A DNA stretch of 64,000 nucleotides from JAIYDQ01 sp034408855. Lineage in GTDB: Bacteria > Planctomycetota > Planctomycetia > Pirellulales > Pirellulaceae. Positions 18,802-27,033 of the stretch are shown here, one piece after another. The stretch is from the NCBI GenBank assembly GCA_034408855.1, contig JAWXCK010000112.1, forward strand, positions 29,064 to 93,063, given 5' to 3'. The stretch's first letter is position 1. Every line of letters begins with the position of its first letter. The notes below the pieces were generated by a model. That model worked only from the letters and a program-made list of their open reading frames with translations, did not search any database and was not told where the DNA came from. The translations under genes and the position numbers were made by a program.

Positions 18802-19062
18802 TCAGTATAGTCGCGAGATCGTCGAATAAGCCCACCAGACAATCGCGATCGTGATTGCTATCAACAGCAAGGTGTAAATCGTCACAACGATCGACCAAAA
18901 ACATTTCGAGGATTTGCTAAAAGCAGGGCTGTACCACAGCAATGGCAAACCCAATGATCCTGTCACCAGAAACAGGATACCGAGCACCAAAGCAGGCGAG
19001 CGAGCTATCTGATGCCAAGGTTTTTCAATGGATTGCGAGTAATCTGAATCTTGGGATGTCAC
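18802..19062 (-). CDS. Small two-helix membrane protein, unknown
   Basis: This 86-residue protein uses a GTG start. It has two transmembrane helices, about 27-46 (LVLGILFLVTGSLGLPLLW) and about 58-80 (IVVTIYTLLLIAITIAIVWW). The N-terminal 22 residues are polar. It matches no family that I recognise. It lies between the convergent PDZ gene and the DUF255 remnant. The clean membrane-protein pattern supports a real gene, but the ribosome-binding site is weak. Confidence 0.6.
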   Translation of the reverse strand: MTSQDSDYSQSIEKPWHQIARSPALVLGILFLVTGSLGLPLLWYSPAFSKSSKCFWSIVVTIYTLLLIAITIAIVWWAYSTISRLY

Positions 19063-19073
19063 GTGGTCGTTTA

Positions 19074-19498
19074 TTACGAAAAAAAGCCTAGTGTTTCGAA
19101 AATTGCATCGAGACTAAAAACAGGCGCTTGGCAGGTCGTTCCTTTACAAAGATACAATACGGCATCTTGGTCGTTTGGCAGCGTTCGATGATCGAGCCAA
19201 GATCGGTTTACAGGATGAATCGATCCGGTCGCGCTTCCTTGGCTGTCGGCGGCGGCTACCAACGTTTTTACGCCAAGCGTTAATTTTGATTTGAGCTTCG
19301 TTCTGACTGAATGGGCGTTATGACTGCCTCCATCACATGACACCAATGACAGGCGGAATAGCCGATCGACAGGAAGATCGGTTTATCTTCCTGCCTGGCT
19401 TTCAAGAGTGCCTCATCGCTCCACGGATACCAATCCACTGGATTGTTTTGATGTTGAAGCAGATAAGGACTTGTCGAACCCGCCAATCGATTTGGCAT
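19074..19498 (-). pseudogene. DUF255 / YyaL-type thioredoxin-domain protein, internal deletion and frameshift
   Basis: The ATG-start frame begins with the unmistakable N-terminus of the ~700-residue DUF255 (spermatogenesis-associated protein 20) family: NRLAGSTSPYLLQHQNNPVDWYPW and YSACHWCHVME. It runs out at a stop near 19280. A second frame, entered at about the CHVME point (near 19330), continues to a stop at 19074 with AVLYLCKGTTCQAP, the typical C-terminal Cys motif of the same family. Only ~55 N-terminal and ~60 C-terminal residues remain, so ~550 residues are missing and the two ends are out of frame. It is certainly non-functional, unless the gap is an assembly error. Confidence 0.85.
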
Positions 19499-19505
19499 TT
19501 GAACT

Positions 19506-20024
19506 CTACAGTAAACCGTTCAGCGCATCCATTGCCGCCTTATAGTTTGGTTCCTGGGTTACTTCGGGGACGATTTCTCCGTAGACAACCTTGCCGTTCG
19601 CATCCAAAACATAGACGGCGCGAGCCAACAATTTGAGCTCGTCGATCATCAGGCCCCACTGCGTACCAAAGTTTCCAGTTTGATAGTCGCTACCAGACTT
19701 GAGGCCTTTGATATCCTCGGCTCCGCAGAATCGATTCATTGCAAAGGGCAAATCACGGCTTACCGTAACGGCATTGATTTTGCCGCTCAAGGAGCCCAAG
19801 TCTTGGTTGAATCGCTTGGTTTGAATCTGGCAGACGCCGGTGTCCAAAGATGGGACAACGCTAATCAAAGTCGGCTTTCCTTTGAGATCGGCAAGAGTCC
19901 ACGTCTTGAGACCGCCTTCAAAGTAGTGAATCGTAAAATCGGGAGCCGGTTGTCCTACTTTGAGTTCATCACCCAAAAGCGTCATCGGAGTCCCCTTGAA
20001 AGTAATTGCAGCCGAGCGAGCCAT
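19506..20024 (-). CDS. tpx: Thiol peroxidase
   Basis: The 172-residue atypical 2-Cys peroxiredoxin reduces peroxides with thioredoxin. The peroxidatic Cys65 lies in PSLDTGVCQIQTKRFN, and the resolving Cys100 in MNRFCGAEDIKG. Both contexts match E. coli Tpx (Cys61/Cys95) closely. The N-terminus has the family's ITFKGTPMTLLG and VGQPAPDFTI. It is cytoplasmic or periplasmic; no signal peptide is seen. It ends 7 bp from the start of the deleted DUF255 gene on the same strand. Confidence 0.95.
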   Translation of the reverse strand: MARSAAITFKGTPMTLLGDELKVGQPAPDFTIHYFEGGLKTWTLADLKGKPTLISVVPSLDTGVCQIQTKRFNQDLGSLSGKINAVTVSRDLPFAMNRFCGAEDIKGLKSGSDYQTGNFGTQWGLMIDELKLLARAVYVLDANGKVVYGEIVPEVTQEPNYKAAMDALNGLL

Positions 20025-20159
20025 CTGTGTCTATCCTTTCGTCGTCAATCTTTTGTGGTCATCGATAAATTGAATTTCAACGTCAAATCGTAACGCAAAT
20101 CGCGTCATTCTGGTAGGTGACACCGAGAAGCATGAAAACACCAACCCCGAACGGTCGCC

Positions 20160-21359
20160 CTAACGCTTCTCGACGAAGTAGAGCAAGGCGGCGGTGGCAG
20201 TGAAGCCGTGCATGAAACTTTTCACACCGATGGGACCGAATTCACCGGCGGCGAAAAAACCAGCCAAGGGGATTTGCGGAAAGTATCGATCAAATATCAA
20301 GGCATCATGGTGCGGTGCCCGAAACATATGTGAGCCACGTCCATTGCAGGTAAACATCAACGCACCGAACGGCGAGCCACGTTTTACGCTAATTCGCTTA
20401 AAGGCTGCTTGAAGGTCTGCGTCGGCAGTTTCGGAATCACGCACATGAAACTGAACCGTCTGCCCAGCTCGAACTCGATCGGTCAGTACGACTCCGTCCC
20501 GTTCGTCATCGACCCCCATACATTGTCGTACTAGAAAATCGCCATGGTCGAGTCGATCGTGGTATTCATGAATCGCTCTCCCAATCAAGAGCGATCGCAG
20601 CATCAATTCCTGATCGCGAGTCGGGAGCTGCTCGTAAAGTCGACGCAACTGCTGAAGGGCCGGTTGCCCAGAAAGACTCAACAAAACGTCGCCTTCGATC
20701 TTGGTTACGACCATCGGTTCGCCAACTGGTCGACAACCTTGGCTTACGGCCGGCTCCAAATGTATCTCGGGTGGCAGCAGGATTCCGACGGCTCCACGGC
20801 AGCTCGAGCGGCCGTTGATAACTAACCCGCAATCGCCTGGACCAGTGGCCCCGCTAGCGTATCCACCCAAAATAGGTAGACCAGGAGCTTCTTCGGCAAC
20901 TCGTTGCATCAAAAGATCCATCGGGAAAGTAAATGGATCGGCAAACAAAATGAGTCCGCTTCCCACGGCGGAACCATCTAACAACTCATCAGGCAGACCG
21001 AATATGGAAGGTCCGTCAGCGGTAGGTTGGTATTCGACGTGAAAACTTCGCGGCGGTTGATCGAGACCCGCGATGATGAAGACACTCGCCGCAGTTTCGC
21101 CTTCGACTTCCGTTCGCATGCCTAAAACACTTTCGGCCGAGCAACCGACGATGACTGCATCCGGAGCGTATTCAGCAAGCTTGGATGATATGTCGGCTGC
21201 CATCTGCGACGCTTGTGGGCAACTAAAAAAAACCGCTATCAATGAAATCGGCTGTCGCAATCCAGCCGCCGCTGCGTCAAATGCCTGTACAACAGCCGTC
21301 AAGATCGATTCAGACTGTCTTACCGCCGATGCCGCAAACATAGTAGATGAGAACGTCAA
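20160..21359 (-). CDS. FIST domain sensory protein
   Basis: The 399-residue soluble protein has an N-terminal FIST domain (ISLIAVFFSCPQASQMAADIS, PDAVIVGCSAESVLG, ILGGYASG) and a C-terminal FIST_C domain (YEQLPTRDQELMLRSLLIGRA, FGALMFTCNGRGSHMF, LAGFFAAGEFGPIG). FIST domains bind small ligands, probably amino acids, and act in signal transduction. Here the module stands alone with no kinase or GGDEF fusion. The longest frame starts at a TTG with GGGGA five bases upstream; an ATG at 21341 is the alternative start. It is followed by pyrK on the same strand upstream, with a 93-bp gap. Confidence 0.88.
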   Translation of the reverse strand: MTFSSTMFAASAVRQSESILTAVVQAFDAAAAGLRQPISLIAVFFSCPQASQMAADISSKLAEYAPDAVIVGCSAESVLGMRTEVEGETAASVFIIAGLDQPPRSFHVEYQPTADGPSIFGLPDELLDGSAVGSGLILFADPFTFPMDLLMQRVAEEAPGLPILGGYASGATGPGDCGLVINGRSSCRGAVGILLPPEIHLEPAVSQGCRPVGEPMVVTKIEGDVLLSLSGQPALQQLRRLYEQLPTRDQELMLRSLLIGRAIHEYHDRLDHGDFLVRQCMGVDDERDGVVLTDRVRAGQTVQFHVRDSETADADLQAAFKRISVKRGSPFGALMFTCNGRGSHMFRAPHHDALIFDRYFPQIPLAGFFAAGEFGPIGVKSFMHGFTATAALLYFVEKR

Positions 21360-21452
21360 TCAATTCCCCAATACACTTTCAGCGCAATTCACAAAACGGC
21401 TCCTGTTCCGCAGACGAGAATCTAGGATCGAGCCGCTCGAACGACCGTTGAC

Positions 21453-22316
21453 CTACCAGACGATAGTTGCAGCATCCAATACCGGCCCTTCAACACACGT
21501 TCGCTGATAATCCCAGTCGCCGCTCGGTTGAAGGACTTTGGCCACACATGTAAAGCATATCCCAATCCCGCAAGCCATTGGGGTCTCCAGCGATACTTCG
21601 CACCGAATATTTTTTTCGCTAGCGATTTTCGATACCGCTTCCATCATCGGCTCCGGCCCACAGCATGCAATTCGAAGGCTCTGATTTTTCGGATGATTCC
21701 CCAAAACGTCTCGCAGCAAATCGGTAACGAGCAGTTGTCGGCCTCCTAGTGAGCCATCGTCGGTCGCTAATTGAACCGCAAAACCGGCTGCTTGAAAATC
21801 TTCGACACCAGCCAAGCGATCCGCACTTCTCGCTCCATAGCAGAACGTAACTTGTTTGGCGTAGCCCGACTGCCGAATTGGCTTTCCAAAATCGTCCTTA
21901 CCTAACGCTTCTTTGCCGAGCGTCAGCATGGGCGTCTGACCAACACCCCCGGCTACCATCACCAAATGATCAACTGGTTCATTGCAAAAACCATTTCCGA
22001 GAGGTCCCCAAATACCGACTCGTCCCGATGTGCCGCATCTCGACAACGTTTGCGTGAACTTTCCTTTTACGACGTAGACTAAATCGATCGCATTCGGCTG
22101 ACCATTTTCATCGTCAATTCGGTCATACATCGCAAGGGCGCGCCCTATAAGCGGATCATTGAGACCATCTAATCGCAACATCACGAATTGGCCAGGCACC
22201 ATCGATGACGCAATTGCAGGACATTCGATGCGAATGCGCCAAGTATCCAAGGCTATCAGCTCGTGTTTTAAAATCGGTGCTGTTAAAAATGACGCGCAGT
22301 CAGCAAATACCGTCAT
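21453..22316 (-). CDS. pyrK: Dihydroorotate dehydrogenase electron-transfer subunit
   Basis: The 287-residue flavin/iron-sulfur reductase subunit passes electrons from dihydroorotate dehydrogenase B to NAD+ in pyrimidine synthesis. The FAD domain has VPGQFVMLRLDGL and IGRALAMYDRI. The NAD-binding domain has VMVAGGVGQTPML and CCGPEPMMEAV. Four cysteines for a 2Fe-2S cluster lie in MACGIGICFTCVAKV and the later YQRTCVEGPV. The partner pyrD is not in the window. The start ATG has AGGAAAC upstream. Confidence 0.92.
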   Translation of the reverse strand: MTVFADCASFLTAPILKHELIALDTWRIRIECPAIASSMVPGQFVMLRLDGLNDPLIGRALAMYDRIDDENGQPNAIDLVYVVKGKFTQTLSRCGTSGRVGIWGPLGNGFCNEPVDHLVMVAGGVGQTPMLTLGKEALGKDDFGKPIRQSGYAKQVTFCYGARSADRLAGVEDFQAAGFAVQLATDDGSLGGRQLLVTDLLRDVLGNHPKNQSLRIACCGPEPMMEAVSKIASEKNIRCEVSLETPMACGIGICFTCVAKVLQPSGDWDYQRTCVEGPVLDAATIVW

Positions 22317-22396
22317 GAAGGTCGTTGTTTCCTTTGTTTGCTCGTCGCCATCGGCTCACTCACTAATATGCAATGACATAACGAATCGATGTTCCA

Positions 22397-23491
22397 TTAA
22401 AATATCCGCGAGAGCTGACTAAACCAACGCCAGGTCATTAAAAAAATTGCCGTCCATAGCCAGAGACGCTGAATCGGCAAGAAAATGGTAGGGTTTTTAG
22501 AATTGGCAAAATCAAATCGGCCGAAAGTAAACGCTACTGCGGTTAAAAAAAGAATTCCGATCGAAGCTTGCCAACCCAACGCCAAACCTACGATGGAACA
22601 TGCGGCAATCCAAGTCGATTGGCCGCTTCGAACTCGCCAAATCGAGGCGATCATTGCGGCGACCATACTTCCGACCACCGACGTCAAGATGGCTCGATAC
22701 CGTGGCGATTCTGTTACGTACAGCGGCAACATCGATGTTTCTCGTTCGCTGATCGGTAAAACGCATAGCTCTGGTCGCAACGCGATGGCGGTAAGGATTC
22801 CTAGCGCCCCGAAAAGCCAAACCTTTAGCGGCATGCGCCCGTGTCCCAAACTAGTCAACGCCTCGGCGTATAAAAATAGCAAAAGCCAAATATGCAAGCC
22901 AGCAATATAAAATACGGCTTCATCCATAAAATGCAAATTCATCGGCAGGCCGTATGCTAAATCAATCTGTCGATTCCATGGAAGATTGCGGCCATGACCA
23001 AGTACCGTACTCAGATAGACGCTCAACAACAGCAGACCACCGATGAATTCGAAAGTTGGATATCTCGGTGAAATACTCAGCTTGCATGATCGACAGCGAC
23101 CACCCAAGATAAACCAACCCAACACCGGAACATTGTCCGACGGCAAAATCGGCACATTGCAGTGTGGGCAAAACGAGGTTCCCGTAATCGGTAATCCCGC
23201 TGGTACTCGATAGGCGACCACATTCAAAAAACTTGCGATGCAACTTCCTACAATGAAGACCCAGATCCCAAGAAACCATTCGAAGAGTCGACTGACCCAA
23301 AAGCTTTGTACGTCGTAGGTAGATTGAAAGCTGAGACCTTGGCGGTGGAATTCAAACAATCCGCCAGTCAAAAGGAGTGTTGCAAGCGTCGATACGACAA
23401 TCAACCCGATGCAAAATTTGCGAATGGCCAGTCGCCGCCTGCGACCGAGCATGACTCGGGTAAGATTTTCGGTTCGATTACGATGGTTCAT
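22397..23491 (-). CDS. Prepilin-peptidase-like (A24) membrane protein lacking catalytic aspartates
   Basis: This 364-residue polytopic membrane protein has about eight helices. The PilD N-terminal domain is clear: GSCIASFLNVVAYRVPAGLP and the zinc-type pairs CPHC and CRSC, ending in ISPRYPTFEFIGG. In active prepilin peptidases the C-terminal domain follows with two Asp motifs, one near an I-D-x-D segment and one in GxGD. Here the matching region reads ALTSLGHGRMPLKVW, and I find no GxGD. The peptidase is probably inactive, or this is an N-domain-only relative. The start at 23491 is chosen for GGAAAG just upstream; a GTG two codons earlier also exists. Confidence 0.78.
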   Translation of the reverse strand: MNHRNRTENLTRVMLGRRRRLAIRKFCIGLIVVSTLATLLLTGGLFEFHRQGLSFQSTYDVQSFWVSRLFEWFLGIWVFIVGSCIASFLNVVAYRVPAGLPITGTSFCPHCNVPILPSDNVPVLGWFILGGRCRSCKLSISPRYPTFEFIGGLLLLSVYLSTVLGHGRNLPWNRQIDLAYGLPMNLHFMDEAVFYIAGLHIWLLLFLYAEALTSLGHGRMPLKVWLFGALGILTAIALRPELCVLPISERETSMLPLYVTESPRYRAILTSVVGSMVAAMIASIWRVRSGQSTWIAACSIVGLALGWQASIGILFLTAVAFTFGRFDFANSKNPTIFLPIQRLWLWTAIFLMTWRWFSQLSRIF

Positions 23492-23556
23492 TGACACTTT
23501 CCGGAGCCTGGCACCACTTGCTTGGGCTATACACTATCACTTCCAGGAATCTTTTC

Positions 23557-23560
23557 GGAG
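23557..23560 (+). promoter_or_regulatory. Shine-Dalgarno GGAG deciding the photolyase start
   Basis: GGAG lies seven bases before an in-frame TTG at 23568. The next conserved residues of the photolyase follow at once, and starting upstream would run back through the divergent prepilin-peptidase-like gene. This makes TTG the best start. Confidence 0.7.
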
Positions 23561-23567
23561 TCCCCAC

Positions 23568-25088
23568 TTGCAACGCACGCCCAATATTCGTGTTCAAGCA
23601 CTTAATAGCCATCCGCCGCGTTTTGACGGCCAGTTCGTGCTCTATTGGATGACTGCTTTTCGCCGTGCTCAGTCCAATTTCGCGCTGCAGCGGGCGATCG
23701 AATGGACACATCGGCTCAAGCGTCCTTTGCTGGTGCTCGAAGCGATTCGAGCAAATTATCGTTGGTCATCCGAGCGATTTCATCGGTTTCTCATCGATGG
23801 AATGATCGACAACTTTACCGATTTTTCTCGATCGAACGCAATGTACTATCCCTATATCGAAACACGTCCCGGCCAAGCGAGCGGACTCATCGAAACGCTT
23901 TCAAAACAAGCCTGTTTGATCGTTTCTGATGACTTTCCTTGTTTCTTCCATCCTAAACTATATCAGCGTATCGTTGCTCGATGGAAATGTGCTGTCGAGT
24001 TAGTCGATAGCAACGCGATCGTGCCGATGAGGCTAGCCGAACGAACTTTTACGGTAGCCCATTCTTACCGTCGATTCATGCAAAAGGAATTGGTCAATCA
24101 TTTCCCCGATTTTCCGATGACTGAGCCGCTCGTAGATCTAACGGTACCAAAACTCGATGCCGTTGATCCGATGATTTTGCGACGCTGGCCTGCCTTGACG
24201 CTTGAACATCTGTCAAGTTTTTCTTTGGCTCGATTGCCGATCGACCATCGGGTCCAACCAACGTCGCATAAAGGCGGACCCAGGGAAGCAATTCGCATAT
24301 TAAACCGCTTTGTCGAAGAGCGTTTGACCGATTACGACAAATCTCGAAATAGACCGGACGAAGATGGTGCCAGTGGGCTTTCGCCGTATCTTCATTTTGG
24401 ACATATCAGCCCTCACCAGATTTTTTCGAAAATTGCCGAATCTTGCAATTGGCAGCCAGAAAAACTTGCCAAGCCGAACGGGAAGATGAATGGGTTTTGG
24501 AACCTCGATACCAATCGAGAAGCCTTTCTCGATCAGTTGCTCACTTGGCGAGAAATCGGGTTTAATATGTGTTGTCGAGAGCCAAATTTTGACCGCTACG
24601 AATCGCTTCCCCTTTGGGCTCAAACGACACTCGCCGATCATGCGTCGGATGTCCGGCAATACGATTACTCGATGGAACAGTTCGAGAATGCCGAAACGCA
24701 TGATGAATTGTGGAACGCTGCCCAACGGCAGCTCGTTCGCGAAGGGATCATCCATAACTACCTTCGTATGCTCTGGGGAAAGAAAATCCTCCATTGGACA
24801 AAGTCGCCCCGAGACGCACTCGGTATCATGATCGAACTGAATAACCGATTTGCCTTGGACGGTCGCGATCCGAATTCTTATAGCGGCATTTTCTGGACAC
24901 TCGGTCGCTACGATCGAGCCTGGGGTCCAGAACGTCCGATCTTCGGAAAGATTCGGTATATGACTAGCGAGTCGACGGCTAAGAAATTTAAGATTGCGAA
25001 GTATTTGAAACGGTTTGGCAAGGACGAAAAGGATGAAAGGAACATAAAGGACGAAAGCGACATAAGGGACGAGAAAACGAGACGATAA
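23568..25088 (+). CDS. Class II CPD photolyase
   Basis: The 506-residue flavoprotein repairs cyclobutane pyrimidine dimers with light energy. The antenna-domain start PPRFDGQFVLYWMTAFRRAQ is typical of class II enzymes. So are the late region with LHFGHISPHQIFSKIAE, the LLTWREIGFNMCC segment of the FAD-binding helical domain, FALDGRDPNSYSGIFWTLG and the family signature WGPERPIFGKIRYM. The start is a TTG supported by GGAG. The last ~20 residues (FGKDEKDERNIKDES and on) are charged and come from a purine-rich tandem repeat, so the ancestral C-terminus probably ended near KKFKIAKYL. It is divergent from the prepilin-peptidase-like gene, 76 bp apart. Confidence 0.92.
   Translation: MQRTPNIRVQALNSHPPRFDGQFVLYWMTAFRRAQSNFALQRAIEWTHRLKRPLLVLEAIRANYRWSSERFHRFLIDGMIDNFTDFSRSNAMYYPYIETRPGQASGLIETLSKQACLIVSDDFPCFFHPKLYQRIVARWKCAVELVDSNAIVPMRLAERTFTVAHSYRRFMQKELVNHFPDFPMTEPLVDLTVPKLDAVDPMILRRWPALTLEHLSSFSLARLPIDHRVQPTSHKGGPREAIRILNRFVEERLTDYDKSRNRPDEDGASGLSPYLHFGHISPHQIFSKIAESCNWQPEKLAKPNGKMNGFWNLDTNREAFLDQLLTWREIGFNMCCREPNFDRYESLPLWAQTTLADHASDVRQYDYSMEQFENAETHDELWNAAQRQLVREGIIHNYLRMLWGKKILHWTKSPRDALGIMIELNNRFALDGRDPNSYSGIFWTLGRYDRAWGPERPIFGKIRYMTSESTAKKFKIAKYLKRFGKDEKDERNIKDESDIRDEKTRR
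25020..25080 (+). repeat. Purine-rich tandem repeat extending the photolyase C-terminus
   Basis: About three imperfect units of ~18-25 bases share AAGGACGAAA followed by ACATAA. They are read in frame as Lys/Asp/Glu-rich residues before the stop at 25086. The repeat is almost all purine on the plus strand. It looks like a simple-sequence insertion at the end of the gene. Confidence 0.7.
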
Positions 25089-25124
25089 GTGAAATGAAGA
25101 GAAGGGGCACGAGCAGAACGTGAT

Positions 25125-25763
25125 TTAAAAGTCCGATTCCGTGCGTGATAAACTTTGACTGGGAGAATTGGAATGATCTTTGGATCTTCCGCTGACGAAA
25201 CGATTGCCATCGATAAAAAAACGCCAGAGTTTTTCTGTGGCTGCGCTGATGCCAATCCGTCCAGAGCGACTGATTGTCCATCGCCCTTTCTTCGGGTTCG
25301 GGTCTGATTCCAACCAAATGTCTGGATGCGTTGTCAGATCGATTCCGTTCAACCTGCGATCGATGTTCATCGCCATACAGAGTTTGCCTGGACCGTTAGT
25401 CAGTTGCTTCTGTTCAACTCCCGACCGATATTTGGCAAGTATTTCGTGACCATCAGACGGCTCGATGGCTCGAATCAATACCGCTGCGCCTCGCCCTTCT
25501 TGTTCCGTGACGACATTCATACAGTACTTGGCATGGATAGGATAAACGTACAATGTACCCGGCGGACCAAACAGTGCTTGATTGCTAGCCGTCATACCTC
25601 GATTGGCATGACAAGCTGGATCGCGGCGCCAAAGATAGGCTTCGACTTCCACGACCCAACCCGCTACCGTCCCTTCAGGCAGTTGGCGAACCAAGCGTTT
25701 GCCTAACAAACGTTTGGCGACGCTCAACGTAGAAGCTTCAAAGAATTCGGTTTTCAAACGCAT
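25125..25763 (-). CDS. 3-methyladenine DNA glycosylase (AAG/MPG type)
   Basis: The 212-residue base-excision enzyme removes alkylated purines. The start chosen is the ATG at 25763, giving MRLKTEFFEASTLSVAKRLLG, the usual N-terminus; an ATG six codons earlier is possible. The active-site Glu is in GWVVEVEAYLW. Further diagnostic parts are HANRGMTASNQALFG, GTLYVYPIHAKYCMNVV, AVLIRAIEP and LTNGPGKLCMAMNI. The C-terminal ~25 residues are Ser-rich and unlike the family. Together with the photolyase immediately upstream (convergent, 36 bp apart) it forms a small DNA-repair pair. Confidence 0.93.
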   Translation of the reverse strand: MRLKTEFFEASTLSVAKRLLGKRLVRQLPEGTVAGWVVEVEAYLWRRDPACHANRGMTASNQALFGPPGTLYVYPIHAKYCMNVVTEQEGRGAAVLIRAIEPSDGHEILAKYRSGVEQKQLTNGPGKLCMAMNIDRRLNGIDLTTHPDIWLESDPNPKKGRWTISRSGRIGISAATEKLWRFFIDGNRFVSGRSKDHSNSPSQSLSRTESDF

Positions 25764-27024
25764 GCAAAAAACTCTATCCATTCGCGCTGATTGGCTTTGG
25801 ACCGGTGAAGGCCAACCGCAAGCCAACGGGTGCATTACGCTTCACGGCGATCGTGTCACGTCGATTTCGACGCATCCACCAACATCAGCCATCGATATCG
25901 GAGCTTATTGTATTCTACCGGGATTGATCAATAGTCATGCACATCTTGAATTCAGCGACCTTCAAAAGCCTGTCGCCGCCGGCACCTCGTTTGCTGATTG
26001 GATACTCCGCGTTGTACAGCACCGTCAAATCGCGGCACCAACAGCTCAGAATTCGGACGTGTCCGCTGAAAGGAAAGGACTCATCGAGTCGCATGCAAAT
26101 GGCGTTCGCTTAGTCTTGGATATCGTTCATGGCAACGTTCGTCAACCGACGTCAAAGCCTGCTGATTTTGATGCGAGCGTTTCTGAATCCTCCGATTCAG
26201 AAGGCTACCCTTCGACGATTCGCTTTGCCGAACTGATGTCGACTACCTCGCTTCGCGCCAAGCAGACTTGGCGCAATGCTTTGCAGATAAGGAAACATTA
26301 TCCGTTCGGTCTAAGCCCGCACGCTCCCTACACTACGACGGAAGGCTTGGTACGTCGTGCGGTCAACAAATGCATTGCCTGGAACATTCCGATCATGATG
26401 CACTTGGCGGAATCGCAGGACGAAATGCGATGGATTGCTACGGGCGATGGTCCGTTGCAAGCGCTTTTGGAAATGGTCGCCGGACCAGATTTGCTTTCGA
26501 CAAGCCATCGATTATCGTTAGCCGATTATACTCGCCAGCTATGCAGGGCTCCGTTAGCGTTCATCGTTCATGGAAACTATCTCGACGAACCATCGTTGGC
26601 GATCTTGGAATCCAATCGAGATCATGCGGCAGTCGTCTACTGCCCTCGGACGCATGCTCATTTTGGACATTCGACACATCCCTTATTAGCGATGCGAAGT
26701 CGTGGGATACCGGTGCTGTTGGGTACCGATTCGCGAGCTTCGAATCCTGATCTTTCCATACTCGGAGAAGCGAGGCATGTGCGGCGGAATTTTTCTGGCC
26801 TCGAGGCATCGGAAATATTTTCTATGATGACGACAAAACCCTCGAAAATGCTAGGATGCGAATTCGATACTGGTTTCATTCGAATCGGCTGCCGAAATCG
26901 TTTTACGGCCATAGCCTGTACGTCTCTGCGCGCCGAACAAGTCCTCGAAGATTTACTGGAATGCGAATATCAGGCTAAGGCGATTGAAGACTTGCTGCGG
27001 CTGTCGAATCCCAAGGTCGAATAG
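25762..27024 (+). CDS. Amidohydrolase (chlorohydrolase/deaminase type)
   Basis: This 420-residue TIM-barrel metal hydrolase starts at the ATG at 25762 (MQKTLSIRADWLWTGEG). Metal ligands are in LPGLINSHAHLEFSDL (His-x-His), HLAESQDE (His), FIVHGNYLDE (His) and LLGTDSRASN (Asp). LSPHAPYTT is typical of deaminases acting on purine-like substrates. The HLEFSD motif and the short Trp-containing segment after it recall aminofutalosine deaminase of menaquinone synthesis, but no other mqn gene is present, so this is only a suggestion. Its start codon overlaps that of the divergent glycosylase gene. Confidence 0.85.
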   Translation: MQKTLSIRADWLWTGEGQPQANGCITLHGDRVTSISTHPPTSAIDIGAYCILPGLINSHAHLEFSDLQKPVAAGTSFADWILRVVQHRQIAAPTAQNSDVSAERKGLIESHANGVRLVLDIVHGNVRQPTSKPADFDASVSESSDSEGYPSTIRFAELMSTTSLRAKQTWRNALQIRKHYPFGLSPHAPYTTTEGLVRRAVNKCIAWNIPIMMHLAESQDEMRWIATGDGPLQALLEMVAGPDLLSTSHRLSLADYTRQLCRAPLAFIVHGNYLDEPSLAILESNRDHAAVVYCPRTHAHFGHSTHPLLAMRSRGIPVLLGTDSRASNPDLSILGEARHVRRNFSGLEASEIFSMMTTKPSKMLGCEFDTGFIRIGCRNRFTAIACTSLRAEQVLEDLLECEYQAKAIEDLLRLSNPKVE

Positions 27025-27033
27025 GTAAAATGC

